The notes beneath the pieces are model-generated. The model saw only the letters and a program-made list of their open reading frames with translations. It was not told the origin of the DNA and ran no database searches. The translations under genes and the position numbers were made by a program. Positions 17,300 through 30,125 of a stretch of 64,000 nt of DNA are shown one piece after another (the stretch's first letter is position 1; the number at the start of each line of letters is the position of its first letter). This DNA comes from an uncultured Christensenellaceae bacterium (GTDB taxonomy: Bacteria > Bacillota > Clostridia > Christensenellales > Aristaeellaceae): positions 1 through 64,000 of the forward strand of contig CAJOJQ010000006.1 in the NCBI GenBank assembly GCA_905234985.1. Reading direction: 5' to 3'.

Positions 17300-17701
17300 T
17301 TATCCCTTCACTTGGATTCGTGTCAGGGCGCGTTTCAGTCTGGCTTCGGCCACGTTGTAATCCACGTCCTCGCGCTGCAGCTTCTCCAGCATTTCCTTGG
17401 CGCTTTCCTCCGCTCGGCGGGCGCGCTCCAGGTCGATATCGTCGGCCCACTCGAAGGTGACGGCCACCACGCGCACTTCGCTGCCGTGTACGCTGAGCAT
17501 GCCGTTATTGCAGGCGGCCAGGCGGGTATTGCCCTGTCCGTCTGTGATCCGGGCTTCGCCAATCGCCAGCGGCACGGCGTAGTCGATATGATGGGGCAGG
17601 ATGCACACGTCGCCGTTGACGGTGCGCAGGATGATCTTTTCCGCCTCCCCGTCATACACCATCCGGTCCGGGGTGACGATTTGCAGATGATATGTGGCCA
17701 T
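17300..17701 (-). CDS. atpC: ATP synthase F1 subunit epsilon
   Basis: Central-stalk epsilon subunit (133 aa). The N-terminal beta-barrel has MVYDGEAEKIILRTVNGDVC then ILPHH; the C-terminal two helices have RARRAEESAKEMLEKL, the part that can inhibit ATP hydrolysis. The ATG at 17701 is preferred, with AGGGTGAG just upstream inside the end of atpD; a GTG at 17707 overlapping the atpD stop is possible. Last gene of the operon, before a strong terminator. Confidence 0.93.
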   Translation of the reverse strand: MATYHLQIVTPDRMVYDGEAEKIILRTVNGDVCILPHHIDYAVPLAIGEARITDGQGNTRLAACNNGMLSVHGSEVRVVAVTFEWADDIDLERARRAEESAKEMLEKLQREDVDYNVAEARLKRALTRIQVKG

Positions 17702-17703
17702 GG

Positions 17704-19131
<1,428 letters not shown>

Positions 19132-19977
19132 TTAGTGCTCCGCGCCCGCCACGATCTCGGTGATTTCCTGGGTGATGGCTCCCTGCCGCGCCCGGTTGAA
19201 TTTCAGCCGCAGATCGCTGATCATTTCCCCGGCGTTTTTGGTGGCGGAATCCATGGCGTTGCGGCGGGCGGAAATTTCGCTGGCGTAGGAATCGCAGGCG
19301 GCGCTGTACAGCCGTCCGCCCAAATAATCGGGCATCACCTGTTCCAGCAGTTCCGCCGGGCTGGGCTCGTAAATGGTGACCACGTTCCGCGCGTCTTCAT
19401 CCTCCGGCTTCTCGATGGGAAGCAGCTGCTCAACGCGCACTTCCTGGCTCATCATGGACTGGAAGGTGGTATACACCAGCACCAGTTCGTCATAGTCCCC
19501 GTTTTTGTAGCCCTCGATCAATTGGTTCGCCAGCCGAAAGCAGATGCTTACGCCCAAGCCCTCCACGTGGAACAGGCTTTCGTCCAGCAGCTTCACATGC
19601 AAATGCTGGAATTTATCGATGGTCTTTTTGCCCATGGGCAGCACGCAGTAGGGCGTATCCCCCGCGTGGGCGGCGACGGCCTTGAACACGTTGGCGTTGT
19701 AGCCCCCGGCCAGGCCCCGTTCCCCGGCGATGACCACGTAGCACCGGTTTTTCACTTCCCGTTTTTCCATAAACGGCGTGGTCTGCGCATCGCACTGGCT
19801 CACGGCCTCCATCAGCGTTTCCCGGGAGACGGTGGCGAAGGGCTTGCTGTTTTCCATGCGCTCCTTGGCGCGGCGGAGCTTGGAGGTAGCCACCAGCTGC
19901 ATGGCCTTGGTGATCTGCATGGTACTTTCCACGCTTTTGATGCGCAACTTGATGGCCTTCATGGACGATCCGGCCAT
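19132..19977 (-). CDS. atpG: ATP synthase F1 subunit gamma
   Basis: Rotor shaft subunit (281 aa). The terminal coiled-coil helices are plain: KLRIKSVESTMQITKAMQLV then ATSKLRRA at the N-terminus, and NAMDSATKNAGEMISDL at the C-terminus. ERGLAGGYNANV is the family signature in the middle domain. AGGAGG precedes the ATG. Confidence 0.97.
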   Translation of the reverse strand: MAGSSMKAIKLRIKSVESTMQITKAMQLVATSKLRRAKERMENSKPFATVSRETLMEAVSQCDAQTTPFMEKREVKNRCYVVIAGERGLAGGYNANVFKAVAAHAGDTPYCVLPMGKKTIDKFQHLHVKLLDESLFHVEGLGVSICFRLANQLIEGYKNGDYDELVLVYTTFQSMMSQEVRVEQLLPIEKPEDEDARNVVTIYEPSPAELLEQVMPDYLGGRLYSAACDSYASEISARRNAMDSATKNAGEMISDLRLKFNRARQGAITQEITEIVAGAEH

Positions 19978-19989
19978 GCAAATCCCTCC

Positions 19990-21507
19990 TTACTGCTTGG
20001 TTTTGATGAAATCTTTCGTGAAGCCTTCCAGCGCCGCTTTTAGCTTGCCTTCCGTTTCAGGCGAGAGCAGGCCGGTTTCCCGAATGGCGTCCAGCACGTC
20101 CCCATGCTGGGCGGCCATACGCTGGTACAGGCTTTCTTCGTACTCGGCCACGTCCTTCACTTCCACGTCCTTCAGGAAATCGTGGGTGACGGCGTAGAAA
20201 ATGCACACCTGATTTTCCACGGCCACGGGATGGTTGCGGTTCTGCTTCAAAACCTCCACGATGCGCGCGCCCTGGGCAAGTCGGGCCTTGGTGTCCGCGT
20301 CCAAATCGGAGCCGAACTGGGCGAAGGACTGCAATTCCCTGTACTGGCTGTACAGCAGCTTCAAGCTGCCCGCCACCTTCTTCATGGCCTTGATTTGCGC
20401 GTCGCCGCCCACGCGGCTGACGGAAATGCCGGGGTCGATGGCCGGCATGATGCCGCTGTGGAACAGCTCGGTTTCCAGGAAAATCTGGCCGTCGGTGATG
20501 GAAATCACGTTGGTGGGGATGTAGGCGGACACGTCGCCCGCCTGGGTTTCGATGATGGGCAGGGCGGTGATGGAGCCGCCGCCGTATTTCGCGTCCACCC
20601 GGGCGGAGCGCTCCAAAAGGCGGCTATGCAGATAGAACACGTCGCCGGGGTACGCTTCGCGGCCCGGCGGGCGGCGGATCAGCAGGGACAGGGCGCGGTA
20701 GGCCACCGCGTGCTTGCTCAGATCGTCGTAGATGATCAGCACGTCCTTGCCCTGATCCATGAAATATTCCGCCATGGCGCAGCCGGAATAGGGGGCGATG
20801 TACTGGAGAGGCGCCAATTCGCTGGCGGAAGCGCTGACCACCGTGGTGTATTCCAGCGCGCCCGCCGCTTCCAATGTATCCACCAGCTGGGCCACCGTGG
20901 ACATCTTCTGGCCGATAGCCACGTAGATGCAAATCACGTTTTTGCCCTTCTGGTTGATGATGGTGTCCGTGGCGATGACGGTTTTGCCGGTCTGGCGGTC
21001 GCCGATAATCAATTCGCGCTGGCCCCGGCCAATGGGGATCATGCTGTCGATGGCCTTGATGCCGGTCTGCAAAGGCACGGAAACCTTCTTGCGCTGGATG
21101 ATGCCGGGGGCGTTGCGCTCGATGGGGCGCATCTCCTTGGTTTCCATGGGACCTTTGCCGTCGATGGGCTGGCCCAGCGCGTTCACCACGCGGCCGATCA
21201 TGGCTTCGCCCACGGGCACGGAAACCACCTGGCCCGTGCGCTCCACAGTGTCCCCCTCGCGGATGCCCTCGTCCGTGCCTAACATAACGATGGCCACGGA
21301 ATTTTCTTCTAAGTTCAGGGCCATGCCGTATTCCCCGTTGGGGAATTTCACCAGCTCGTTGGCCATGCACTGGTCCAGGCCCGTGGCGCGAGCGATGCCG
21401 TCGCCGATCATGATGATGGTGCCGGTATCGCTCTGGGAAATTTTATTGTTGTAATGCCTGATCTGCTCTTTGATCAGCTTTGAAATTTCTTCGGGCTTCA
21501 ATTGCAT
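19990..21507 (-). CDS. atpA: ATP synthase F1 subunit alpha
   Basis: Non-catalytic nucleotide-binding subunit (505 aa). Walker A is [11 protein letters not shown]; the arginine-finger region is SISRVGG-like ([18 protein letters not shown]). The ATG at 21507 gives a family-standard start ([13 protein letters not shown]); an in-frame TTG at 21537 would add ten residues. Only a weak GGTGA ribosome site is present, so translation may depend on atpH before it. Confidence 0.97.
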   Translation of the reverse strand: MQLKPEEISKLIKEQIRHYNNKISQSDTGTIIMIGDGIARATGLDQCMANELVKFPNGEYGMALNLEENSVAIVMLGTDEGIREGDTVERTGQVVSVPVGEAMIGRVVNALGQPIDGKGPMETKEMRPIERNAPGIIQRKKVSVPLQTGIKAIDSMIPIGRGQRELIIGDRQTGKTVIATDTIINQKGKNVICIYVAIGQKMSTVAQLVDTLEAAGALEYTTVVSASASELAPLQYIAPYSGCAMAEYFMDQGKDVLIIYDDLSKHAVAYRALSLLIRRPPGREAYPGDVFYLHSRLLERSARVDAKYGGGSITALPIIETQAGDVSAYIPTNVISITDGQIFLETELFHSGIMPAIDPGISVSRVGGDAQIKAMKKVAGSLKLLYSQYRELQSFAQFGSDLDADTKARLAQGARIVEVLKQNRNHPVAVENQVCIFYAVTHDFLKDVEVKDVAEYEESLYQRMAAQHGDVLDAIRETGLLSPETEGKLKAALEGFTKDFIKTKQ

Positions 21508-21559
21508 CGTATCACCGCTTTCAATCCATACATCCAATCACGGGCTTTCGGCGCTTGCC

Positions 21560-22093
21560 TCATTCCTCCATGATGGTCTGTTTGATGGCTGCCAGCCGGT
21601 GGCGAACAGTATTGTCATACCGCTTTCCATCCATTTGCAGCAACACCCCGCCCAATACCGACGGGTCGATCTTTTCCTTGACGACGATTTCCTTCCCGGT
21701 GAGCTTTTTCAGCTTCTCGATCAGCTTTTCGCGCTGGTTATCGCTCAGCGCGCTGGCGGTGGTCACTTCCGCCACGGCCACCTGATGGTCCCGGAAATAG
21801 CTTTCCTGGTACGCGGCAGCGCACTCCGAAAAGGCGTGAACGGCCCCCCGCTCCACCAGAATTTTCAGGAAATTCAGGGTGTATTCGTGGATTTGGCCCT
21901 GGAAGGTTTCGTCCACGATCCTGACGCGCTCTTCCTTGCTCATGGTCATGTTGCCCAGCAGGTGAAGAAACGCTTCATTTTCCCGGAAGGCTTTCTGGAG
22001 GGTCTGCACCTCTTCCAGCACCGCTCGGTCCAGCTTTTCCTCGGCGCACAGGGCGTACAGCCCCTCGCCGTATTCTCTGCCAAATTCCGTCAC
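21560..22093 (-). CDS. atpH: ATP synthase F1 subunit delta
   Basis: Peripheral-stalk subunit (177 aa) joining b to the F1 head. The N-terminal helical domain contains YGEGLYALC, and the C-terminal part has the family segment DPSVLGGVLLQMDGKRYDNT then VRHRL. The GTG start overlaps the atpF stop by four bases (GTGA). Confidence 0.95.
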   Translation of the reverse strand: MTEFGREYGEGLYALCAEEKLDRAVLEEVQTLQKAFRENEAFLHLLGNMTMSKEERVRIVDETFQGQIHEYTLNFLKILVERGAVHAFSECAAAYQESYFRDHQVAVAEVTTASALSDNQREKLIEKLKKLTGKEIVVKEKIDPSVLGGVLLQMDGKRYDNTVRHRLAAIKQTIMEE

Positions 22094-22593
22094 GGCTGCT
22101 CACCAACATTCTGAATGAATTGGTCCACAAAGCCATCGTAATCCTTTTGGCTGATCTCGCGCTCGACCACCTTGGAAGCGATGTCCACGGCCAGTTCGGA
22201 GATTTCGCTCCGCACGTCCTTTAACATCTGCTTTTTCTGCTGGGCGATTTCAGCTTCCGCCTTCTGCTTCACGTGGCTGGCCTGACTGTTGGCCTCGGCC
22301 ACGATCTGGTCGCTCTTGCGCTGGGCGTTCTGGGTGGCGGTCTTGATGAGGGAATCCGCCTCCTGGCGCGCGGAAGCGAGGCGCTGCTCGTATTCCTGCT
22401 TCATTTCCTTAGCCGAATTCAGGCTTTCATCGGCGTCGGAATAGATTTTGTCCACCTGGCTCTGCCTTTCGGCCATCACCTTCTGGACGGGCTTGAACAG
22501 GAACTTTTTGAGGATCAGGAAAATGATGACCAGATTAGCCAGGGAAAGCAGCGTATTCCACAGGTTGACAGAAATAATATCCAATGACTGCAT
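22090..22593 (-). CDS. atpF: ATP synthase Fo subunit b
   Basis: Peripheral-stalk subunit (167 aa): one N-terminal membrane helix (TLLSLANLVIIFLILKKFLF) and a long charged coiled coil (QKVMAERQSQVDKIYSDADE onward). The ATG at 22593 is used; a TTG 21 nt upstream is in frame but less likely. It follows atpE by 49 bp. Confidence 0.95.
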   Translation of the reverse strand: MQSLDIISVNLWNTLLSLANLVIIFLILKKFLFKPVQKVMAERQSQVDKIYSDADESLNSAKEMKQEYEQRLASARQEADSLIKTATQNAQRKSDQIVAEANSQASHVKQKAEAEIAQQKKQMLKDVRSEISELAVDIASKVVEREISQKDYDGFVDQFIQNVGEQP

Positions 22594-22642
22594 CTTCTCA
22601 GCCTTTCTAATCAAGGGTTTGTATCAGGGTCAGCGCCTGCCG

Positions 22643-22957
<315 letters not shown>

Positions 22958-23010
22958 TCAAATGTTGTAATATGCGGACGAACCGCTTTGCACCGAAGAC
23001 GGACATTTTT

Positions 23011-23080
23011 CTGGGGGAAACCATTCTTTGGGGTCCAAAGAATGGTTTCCCCCAGACCCCTTTCCAAGAAAGGCGTAAGG
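23011..23080 (+). repeat. family 1 intergenic element, short copy C, inside the atp operon
   Basis: Perfect 21-bp inverted arms (CTGGGGGAAACCATTCTTTGG) around a 3-nt loop and the tail CCCCTTTCCAAGAAAGGCGT. It lies between atpB and atpE in the orientation opposite to transcription, in a 180-bp gap. Confidence 0.9.
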
Positions 23081-23125
23081 GGAATTTTCTTTTCTTCCCT
23101 TTGGGTTCTTTCTCGTCCCTGTTTA

Positions 23126-23986
23126 TTATTCTTCCGGCACTGCCGTTGCCACGAACATCATGGTCAGCATGGCGAAAATGAACGCCTGCATGCAGCCGGA
23201 GAAGATATCGAAGTACAGGGACAGGACGGCGGGAAGACCCACTTGCAGGAAGGGGATCTTGCCCAGCATGCCCGGCAGCCAGCCCAGCAGCATGTTGGAC
23301 AGGCTTCGCAGGGCGTAGGCGATCAGGGTGGAGATGACCATGCCGCTCATGACGTTGCCGTAATGACGGAAGGACATGGAAATGGGCGTAGCCACCTCGC
23401 CGATGATGTTCAGGGGCGCGAATACGGGAATGGGGCTGAAAAAGCCCTTGATGTAATTCCACAATCCGCCCTTGAGCTTGTAATGGGTGATCAGGATGAA
23501 CACCAGAATGGCCCACCCTAACACGATGTTCAAATCGGACGTGGGGGCAAACAGGCCCAGCAAACTGCTCAGGCTGGAGAGGGCGGACAGGGCCAAAATA
23601 CCGGCCACGAAGGGCGCAAAGCCCATGAACTGTTCGCCCATGTTGCTTTTCACCAGCTTATTGACCGTGTCCACGATCCACTCCGCCGCCAGCTGCCTTT
23701 TGGAATCGGGAATCACCTTGATTCCGTGGGTCAAATACAGGCACACGCCCAAAATGGACAGGATCACCGCCCAGGAATTGACTTGGGCCTCCGTGATGGG
23801 CCAGTCGGGCTTGATGATGTAAAAGTACACCCGCGCGCCGGAGATGACCACGCCGTCTTCCAGCGGCGCGTCCGGCGTGGTGCAGATTTTCAGCGCCATA
23901 GCCAGCGCCAGCGGCAGGATGATCAGCAGCACCAGAAGGGCATCCACCAGCCGGGAATTTTTTTTGTTTTCCACAGGGATTTTCAT
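23126..23986 (-). CDS. atpB: ATP synthase Fo subunit a
   Basis: Stator membrane subunit (286 aa) that forms the ion channels with the c ring. The essential arginine is in PISMSFRHYGNVMSG; further helices are ILGWAILVFILITHYKLKG-like and a C-terminal AFIFAMLTMMFVATAV. An unusually long first periplasmic-side loop (CTTPDAPLEDGVVISGARVY) follows helix 1. Its ATG overlaps the atpI-like stop by 4 nt. Confidence 0.95.
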   Translation of the reverse strand: MKIPVENKKNSRLVDALLVLLIILPLALAMALKICTTPDAPLEDGVVISGARVYFYIIKPDWPITEAQVNSWAVILSILGVCLYLTHGIKVIPDSKRQLAAEWIVDTVNKLVKSNMGEQFMGFAPFVAGILALSALSSLSSLLGLFAPTSDLNIVLGWAILVFILITHYKLKGGLWNYIKGFFSPIPVFAPLNIIGEVATPISMSFRHYGNVMSGMVISTLIAYALRSLSNMLLGWLPGMLGKIPFLQVGLPAVLSLYFDIFSGCMQAFIFAMLTMMFVATAVPEE

Positions 23987-24447
23987 GCCTCCTTCTGTTT
24001 ATTTTCAAACAGGCTTCGCAGGGCGATCACGATGCGGGGAAACAGCATGGGCAGCAGGGTGGCCCAGGGGTTTAGAACGGATGTGGAAAGCGCCAGCGCC
24101 GCCACGCCGCCCAGCATCAGCATCCGCAGCAGGAAGGAAAGCTGCATTTGCTTGCCCGCCTGCTTGGCTTCGTCGCTCAAGGGCCGTTCCTTTTCTTCTT
24201 CCTCTGTTTCCTCGGTTTCTTCTTCCTTTTTGGGCAGCACGGGCATATCCCCCGTCACCTTCTGCACGGTGAGCGCCATCAGGAAGAAGTTGCCCACGGC
24301 GGCGGCGAAGCCTAAGATTGCCCCCAGCAGCACGGTATAATCAAATTGCCGGATCACCAGGAACACGGCGATCATCAGCACCGTGAGTACGCCCACGCCC
24401 AAAGCCATTTTCTTGGTTTCCGCCTGTACGGCGGGCTGAACCTTCAT
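23983..24447 (-). CDS. atpI: ATP synthase subunit I-like membrane protein
   Basis: A 154-residue four-helix membrane protein at the place of atpI, thought to help assemble the c ring. Helices: ALGVGVLTVLMIAVFLVI, YTVLLGAILGFAAAVGNFFL, LSFLLRMLMLGGVAALALS, WATLLPMLFPRIVIALRSLF. A strongly acidic loop (KKEEETEETEEEEKERP) sits between helices 2 and 3. Sequence conservation in this family is weak; position and topology carry the call. Confidence 0.85.
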   Translation of the reverse strand: MKVQPAVQAETKKMALGVGVLTVLMIAVFLVIRQFDYTVLLGAILGFAAAVGNFFLMALTVQKVTGDMPVLPKKEEETEETEEEEKERPLSDEAKQAGKQMQLSFLLRMLMLGGVAALALSTSVLNPWATLLPMLFPRIVIALRSLFENKQKEA

Positions 24448-24464
24448 GATCTTGCCGCCCTCGC

Positions 24465-25094
24465 TTACTTGGTGCCGAACAGCCGGTCGCCCGCGTCGCC
24501 CAGGCCGGGCACGATGTAGCCGTGGTCGTTGAGCTTTTCGTCGCAGGCAGCCACGTAAATGTCCACGTCGGGATGATCCTTCTGCACCCGGGCAATGCCC
24601 TCCGGCGCGGCGATCAGGTTGACCAGACGGATGTTGCTGCAGCCCCGCTGTTTAATGAAGGAAATGGCCGCGGAGGCGCTGCCGCCGGTAGCCAGCATGG
24701 GATCCAGCACGATCAGCTGGCGATGCTCGGCGTCGTCGGGCAGCTTGCAGTAGTATTCCACAGGCTCCAGGGTCTGCGGGTCGCGATAGAGGCCGATATG
24801 GCCCACCTTGGCGTTGGGGAACAGGTTCAGCATGCCGTTCACCATGCCCAGGCCCGCGCGCAGAATGGGAATGATGCCGATGGGCTTGCCCGCCAGCATC
24901 TTGGTCTTCATGGCGCAGATGGGCGTTTCGATTTCGATTTCCGCCGTAGGCAGATCGCGGGTCACTTCATACACCATCAGCATGGAGATTTCATCCAGCA
25001 GCTCACGGAATTCCTTGCATCCGGTTTCCTTCGCACGCATGATGCTCAGCTTGTGCTGGATCAGCGGATGGTCAAAGATATGTACTTTACTCAT
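24465..25094 (-). CDS. upp: uracil phosphoribosyltransferase
   Basis: Salvage enzyme (209 aa) making UMP from uracil and PRPP. The PRPP-binding loop is [11 protein letters not shown]; the uracil site is [16 protein letters not shown] at the C-terminus. Normal length. It is the first gene of the minus-strand unit and lies 17 bp before the atpI-like gene, the same upp-atp linkage seen in many Firmicutes. Confidence 0.97.
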   Translation of the reverse strand: MSKVHIFDHPLIQHKLSIMRAKETGCKEFRELLDEISMLMVYEVTRDLPTAEIEIETPICAMKTKMLAGKPIGIIPILRAGLGMVNGMLNLFPNAKVGHIGLYRDPQTLEPVEYYCKLPDDAEHRQLIVLDPMLATGGSASAAISFIKQRGCSNIRLVNLIAAPEGIARVQKDHPDVDIYVAACDEKLNDHGYIVPGLGDAGDRLFGTK

Positions 25095-25156
25095 GTCGGC
25101 CCCTTCCTTTCGTGCGTATCATACGCAAAAATGCAGGCTTTTCATACCGATATATA

Positions 25157-25185
25157 ATTATAGTCCAAAAAGCCGTCCTTGACAA
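25157..25185 (-). promoter_or_regulatory. promoter of the upp-atp operon
   Basis: On the minus strand TTGTCA, 17 bp, TATAAT, giving a leader of about 55 nt before upp. Confidence 0.8.
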
Positions 25186-25229
25186 GCACAAATTCCGAAA
25201 GAATATTGCGGGTCGGGTTTATGAAACGG

Positions 25230-25258
25230 TTGCGAAAAGGGCGTTTTCATGGTAAAAT
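25230..25258 (+). promoter_or_regulatory. promoter of the KDPG aldolase gene
   Basis: TTGCGA, 17 bp, TAAAAT, 34 bp upstream of the ATG. Confidence 0.7.
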
Positions 25259-25292
25259 TGAGAAAAACCATGGAAACGGAGGATTGATTCTC

Positions 25293-25931
25293 ATGACTGA
25301 AATGATGAAGCAGCTGAAAAAAATCGGCATTGTGCCCGTGGTGGTATTGAACGACGTGAAGGACGCCCTGCCCCTGGGCGAATGCCTGATGAAGGGCGGT
25401 CTGCCCTGCGCGGAAGTCACCTTCCGCACCGCCGCCGCCGAAGAATCCATCCGTCAGCTGGCGAAGGCCTATCCCGATATGATCTTAGGCGCGGGCACCG
25501 TACTCACCACCGAGCAGGCCGACCGGGCCATCGACGCGGGCGCGAAGTTTGTGGTCTCCCCGGGCTTCAATCCCAAGGTGACCGAATACGTGCTGAAAAA
25601 GGGCGTGCCCATGACCCCCGGCGTATGCACCCCCACCGAAATCGAAGCGGCCATGAGTCTGGGGCTGGACGTGCTGAAATTCTTCCCCGCCGAACCCTCG
25701 GGCGGCCTCAAAATGATCAAGGCTGTATGCGCCGCCTATGTGAACCTGCAATTCATGCCCACCGGCGGCATCAGCGCCGCCAATGTGCGGGACTATTTAG
25801 CCTATGACAAGATCGTGGCCTGCGGCGGCAGCTGGATGGTCAACGGCGCGCTGGTGAAGGAAGGCAAATTCGATCAGGTGCTGGCGCTGGTCAAGGAAGC
25901 CGCTGACATCGTGAAAGAGATTCGCGGATAA
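25293..25931 (+). CDS. 2-dehydro-3-deoxy-phosphogluconate / 4-hydroxy-2-oxoglutarate aldolase
   Basis: Class I aldolase (212 aa) of the KDPG/KHG family, splitting KDPG to pyruvate and glyceraldehyde-3-phosphate. Motifs: GLPCAEVTFRT with catalytic Glu, the phosphate-site GAGTVLT, and the Schiff-base lysine in DVLKFFPAE. The ATG at 25293 follows GGAGGATTGATTCTC; an upstream in-frame extension has no family similarity. It stands alone, without a kinase or dehydratase of the pathway next to it. Confidence 0.93.
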   Translation: MTEMMKQLKKIGIVPVVVLNDVKDALPLGECLMKGGLPCAEVTFRTAAAEESIRQLAKAYPDMILGAGTVLTTEQADRAIDAGAKFVVSPGFNPKVTEYVLKKGVPMTPGVCTPTEIEAAMSLGLDVLKFFPAEPSGGLKMIKAVCAAYVNLQFMPTGGISAANVRDYLAYDKIVACGGSWMVNGALVKEGKFDQVLALVKEAADIVKEIRG

Positions 25932-25946
25932 CTGTGGAAAAATTTT

Positions 25947-26101
25947 CTGGGGGAACCCATTCTTTGAATCGCAACACACGGCCTGCGCTTCGCTTGCCCG
26001 CGCTGCAGTTCTAAGATACATGAATGGTATCGCGCAATACGTCTAAAGCCGTATTGCTAAAGAGCGGTTTCCCCCAGACCCCCTTCCGAGAAAGCCATAA
26101 A
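25947..26101 (+). repeat. family 1 intergenic element, long copy D
   Basis: The same layout as copy A with 90-95 bp of insert sharing GATAC/GTATC and GCAATACG/CGTATTGC hairpins, but with two or three unpaired changes in the arms. It starts 15 nt after the aldolase stop. Confidence 0.85.
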
Positions 26102-26206
26102 AGGCTTTTCTGGTTTATTCTGGTTAGGGTGATGAGCATAGGCAGGTTCATCGCCCTTCTTTTCTATTTTTATACGAATATACGATTGAATGTAGGAGAC
26201 AAGAGC

Positions 26207-27085
26207 ATGCATTTTGTCAACGCCAAGGGCATCCTGACCGGTGGGAACGGGTTCTACGGTATGAACATTTACCGGGGCTGCACCCACGGCTGCATTTACT
26301 GCGACAGCCGCAGCCTCTGCTATCAGTTTACCCACGCCTTTGAGGATATCGAGGTCAAGCAGAACGCGCCGGAGCTTTTAGCGGCGGCCCTCAAATCCAA
26401 GCGCAGGCCCTGCATGATCGGCACCGGCTCCATGTCCGACCCCTACATGCACTGCGAAGAAACCCTGCATCTGACCCGGAAATGCCTGCAAGTGATCGAA
26501 GAACACGGTTTCGGCGTCGCCGTCCAGACCAAATCAGACCGGATTCTATCGGATATGGACCTGCTGGACGCCATCAACCGCAAAGCCAAGTGCGTGGTGC
26601 AGATGACCCTGACCACCTGGGACGAGCGTCTTTGCTCCCTGATCGAATCCAACGTATGCAACACCCAAAGGCGCTTGGAAGTATTGGAAGCAATGCGCCG
26701 CCGGGGCATCCCCACGGTGGTATGGCTCACCCCCATTCTGCCCTTTATCAACGATAGGTCAGAAAACGTCCTTTCCATATTAGATGCCTGCGCCGAAGCG
26801 GGCGTGAAGGGCATCATTTGCTTCGATATGGGTCTGACCCTGCGGGACGGGGACCGGGAATACTATTACGCCGCCCTGGACAAGCATTTTCCCGGCCTCA
26901 AAATGACCTATATCCAGCGTTATGGCAACGCCTACGAGGTGCCCAGCCCCAACGCCCCGGCGCTGATGAAGCTGTTTCATACCTTCTGCGAAGAACACGG
27001 CATGCTGCATACCCCGGACGACTGCTTTTCTTATTTACATGAATTCCCCGAAAAATACCGGCAGACCAGCTTATTCGATCTTTAA
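26207..27085 (+). CDS. radical SAM protein of the SplB/Rv2578c type
   Basis: A 292-residue radical SAM protein. The iron-sulfur site is CTHGCIYCDSRS (CX3CX2C, about residues 23-30). GTGSMSDPY and AVQTKSDRIL are typical of the spore-photoproduct-lyase-like group; members often have unknown substrates, so DNA repair is not assured. AGGAGA lies 7 nt before the ATG at 26207; the longer open frame upstream passes through the family 1 repeat and is not coding. Confidence 0.88.
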   Translation: MHFVNAKGILTGGNGFYGMNIYRGCTHGCIYCDSRSLCYQFTHAFEDIEVKQNAPELLAAALKSKRRPCMIGTGSMSDPYMHCEETLHLTRKCLQVIEEHGFGVAVQTKSDRILSDMDLLDAINRKAKCVVQMTLTTWDERLCSLIESNVCNTQRRLEVLEAMRRRGIPTVVWLTPILPFINDRSENVLSILDACAEAGVKGIICFDMGLTLRDGDREYYYAALDKHFPGLKMTYIQRYGNAYEVPSPNAPALMKLFHTFCEEHGMLHTPDDCFSYLHEFPEKYRQTSLFDL

Positions 27086-27128
27086 AGCCGAGAATACTTT
27101 TTGCCTTGCCAAAACCGCACTGAAACGG

Positions 27129-27740
27129 TCAAGTATCGTCGTCCCCGAGGCTTTTTCTTATCCCGCAGCGATCGCATACCATGTCATAGTCCGTGAGATA
27201 GCTCCATTTATGGTCGTAATCCCGCGTTGCCCCGCACGTCCTGCAAGTGCATCCGTCCCAGGAATGATTCGTTTCACCGCAGATTCGGCAGGTACAGCCA
27301 TCCCAGTCGTGATGCTTCCCGCATCCTTTGCATGTGCAGGTCGCTTTATCCCAAATATGCTTTTCCGGATTTTCCATTCCGCATCGTTTGCACTTGCACC
27401 CAATGCGATTCCAATCGTGTTCTTGGTTCCGTACTTTTCCGCACAGGGTGCATTTACACCCATTCCAATCATGAAACAGATTCTTCGCGGTACTAAAGAA
27501 TTCCGTTTCAGTAGGAATGACCACAAGAAGAAAAAAGAAAAGCGGAAGTACAAGAAAAACATAAGGCAAGAGGGTGCGCACGAAATGGGAAGCGCCCTCC
27601 GATACGGGAAAAAGACCGATCAGCGCGTCCATTCCTATCCATCCGAAAACAAGAAAAGCCGCGGCCGCTGAAACGTAAACGAGTATCGCCAGGCAAAAAA
27701 CGACCCCATTCAAAAATCTGATCCAGGATGCATGTTTCAT
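27129..27740 (-). CDS. membrane protein with tandem zinc-ribbon-like repeats
   Basis: A 203-residue protein with two membrane segments (GVVFCLAILVYVSAAAAFLV and LLPYVFLVLPLFFFLLVV) and a cytoplasmic tail of five or six short repeats. The unit is H-x-W-(x3)-C-x-C-x-x-C-G, spaced 16-22 residues (HDWNGCKCTLCG, CKCKRCG, CTCKGCG, HDWDGCTCRICG, HSWDGCTCRTCG). Cysteine and histidine spacing suggests several bound zinc ions. Function unknown. GGAGAGG lies before the ATG at 27740; it has a strong private promoter. Confidence 0.8.
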   Translation of the reverse strand: MKHASWIRFLNGVVFCLAILVYVSAAAAFLVFGWIGMDALIGLFPVSEGASHFVRTLLPYVFLVLPLFFFLLVVIPTETEFFSTAKNLFHDWNGCKCTLCGKVRNQEHDWNRIGCKCKRCGMENPEKHIWDKATCTCKGCGKHHDWDGCTCRICGETNHSWDGCTCRTCGATRDYDHKWSYLTDYDMVCDRCGIRKSLGDDDT

Positions 27741-27795
27741 TGCGTTTTCCTCTCCTTTCTTTGAGAATCTTCCCGCTATTTTCCAGGATAAAGGT

Positions 27796-27824
27796 ATAAT
27801 ACTACAGCATTGATTTTGTGTCAA
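27796..27824 (-). promoter_or_regulatory. promoter of the zinc-repeat membrane gene
   Basis: On the minus strand TTGACA, 17 bp, TATTAT. Confidence 0.75.
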
Positions 27825-27917
27825 TGTTCTTCCCAAATGGCACAGTTGCGCGAATCGTGCCGGATTCACTGCAGCCTGGGTCTTTTGTACTCACCGCTCC
27901 CAAATGAACATTTTTGT

Positions 27918-27946
27918 TTGCCTTTTCCCAGAGAATCCAGTATAAT
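27918..27946 (+). promoter_or_regulatory. promoter of lepA
   Basis: TTGCCT, 17 bp, TATAAT, about 34 bp before the GTG start. Confidence 0.75.
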
Positions 27947-27979
27947 AGGCCCGTGAAGACTGCAAGGAGGAAGCATTTC

Positions 27980-29785
<1,806 letters not shown>

Positions 29786-29786
29786 T

Positions 29787-30009
29787 CATTACTGCTTAGC
29801 TTTCAGCTTCGCAGTAATGCGCGGGCGGGTATTGCATACCCCCCGCGAATCCGCAGCCTCAAAGGTCGCAACTCCCCTTCATGGGGAGATTGCTCCCTTT
29901 CGGCTGATCTCACCACGCCCGCCACAGGCGGTCGCCCGTGGTTCGTCCCCCGGCGTACACGCCGCCGGTGCGGATTTCAGTCAAGGGGCGTTCCCCTTGA
30001 CAATCCCCC
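29787..30009 (-). repeat. family 2 structured intergenic element, copy 3, shortened
   Basis: A 223-bp copy in reverse orientation, lacking about 90 bp of the middle (the GACGGAAAATTTCTGCAAGG region). Its terminal hairpin reads CATTACTGC/GCAGTAATG with inner AGCT/AGCT, against GTTACTAC/GTAGTAAC with AGCC/GGCT in the other copies: the changes are compensatory. It fills most of the 340-bp gap 29786-30125; the rest (30010-30125) shows nothing I recognise. Confidence 0.85.
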
Positions 30010-30125
30010 GTTGTGATAGTTTCTTCGGTACGTCTGCATGAAGCAGCATGATTTTCCTGTTTTTCGGAAGAAAACCGCGCTCTGCTTCGTTATCTGTATA
30101 AACCGCATCCTTTAGGGAGGAATGT

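Noticed and set aside
25201-25260. A cre site before the KDPG aldolase (TGAAACGGTTGCGA)
   Set aside because: It lacks one base of the cre spacing and is not palindromic.
26024-26206. 61-codon N-terminal extension of the radical SAM protein
   Set aside because: It reads through family 1 repeat copy D and lacks similarity; the ATG at 26207 has an AGGAGA site.
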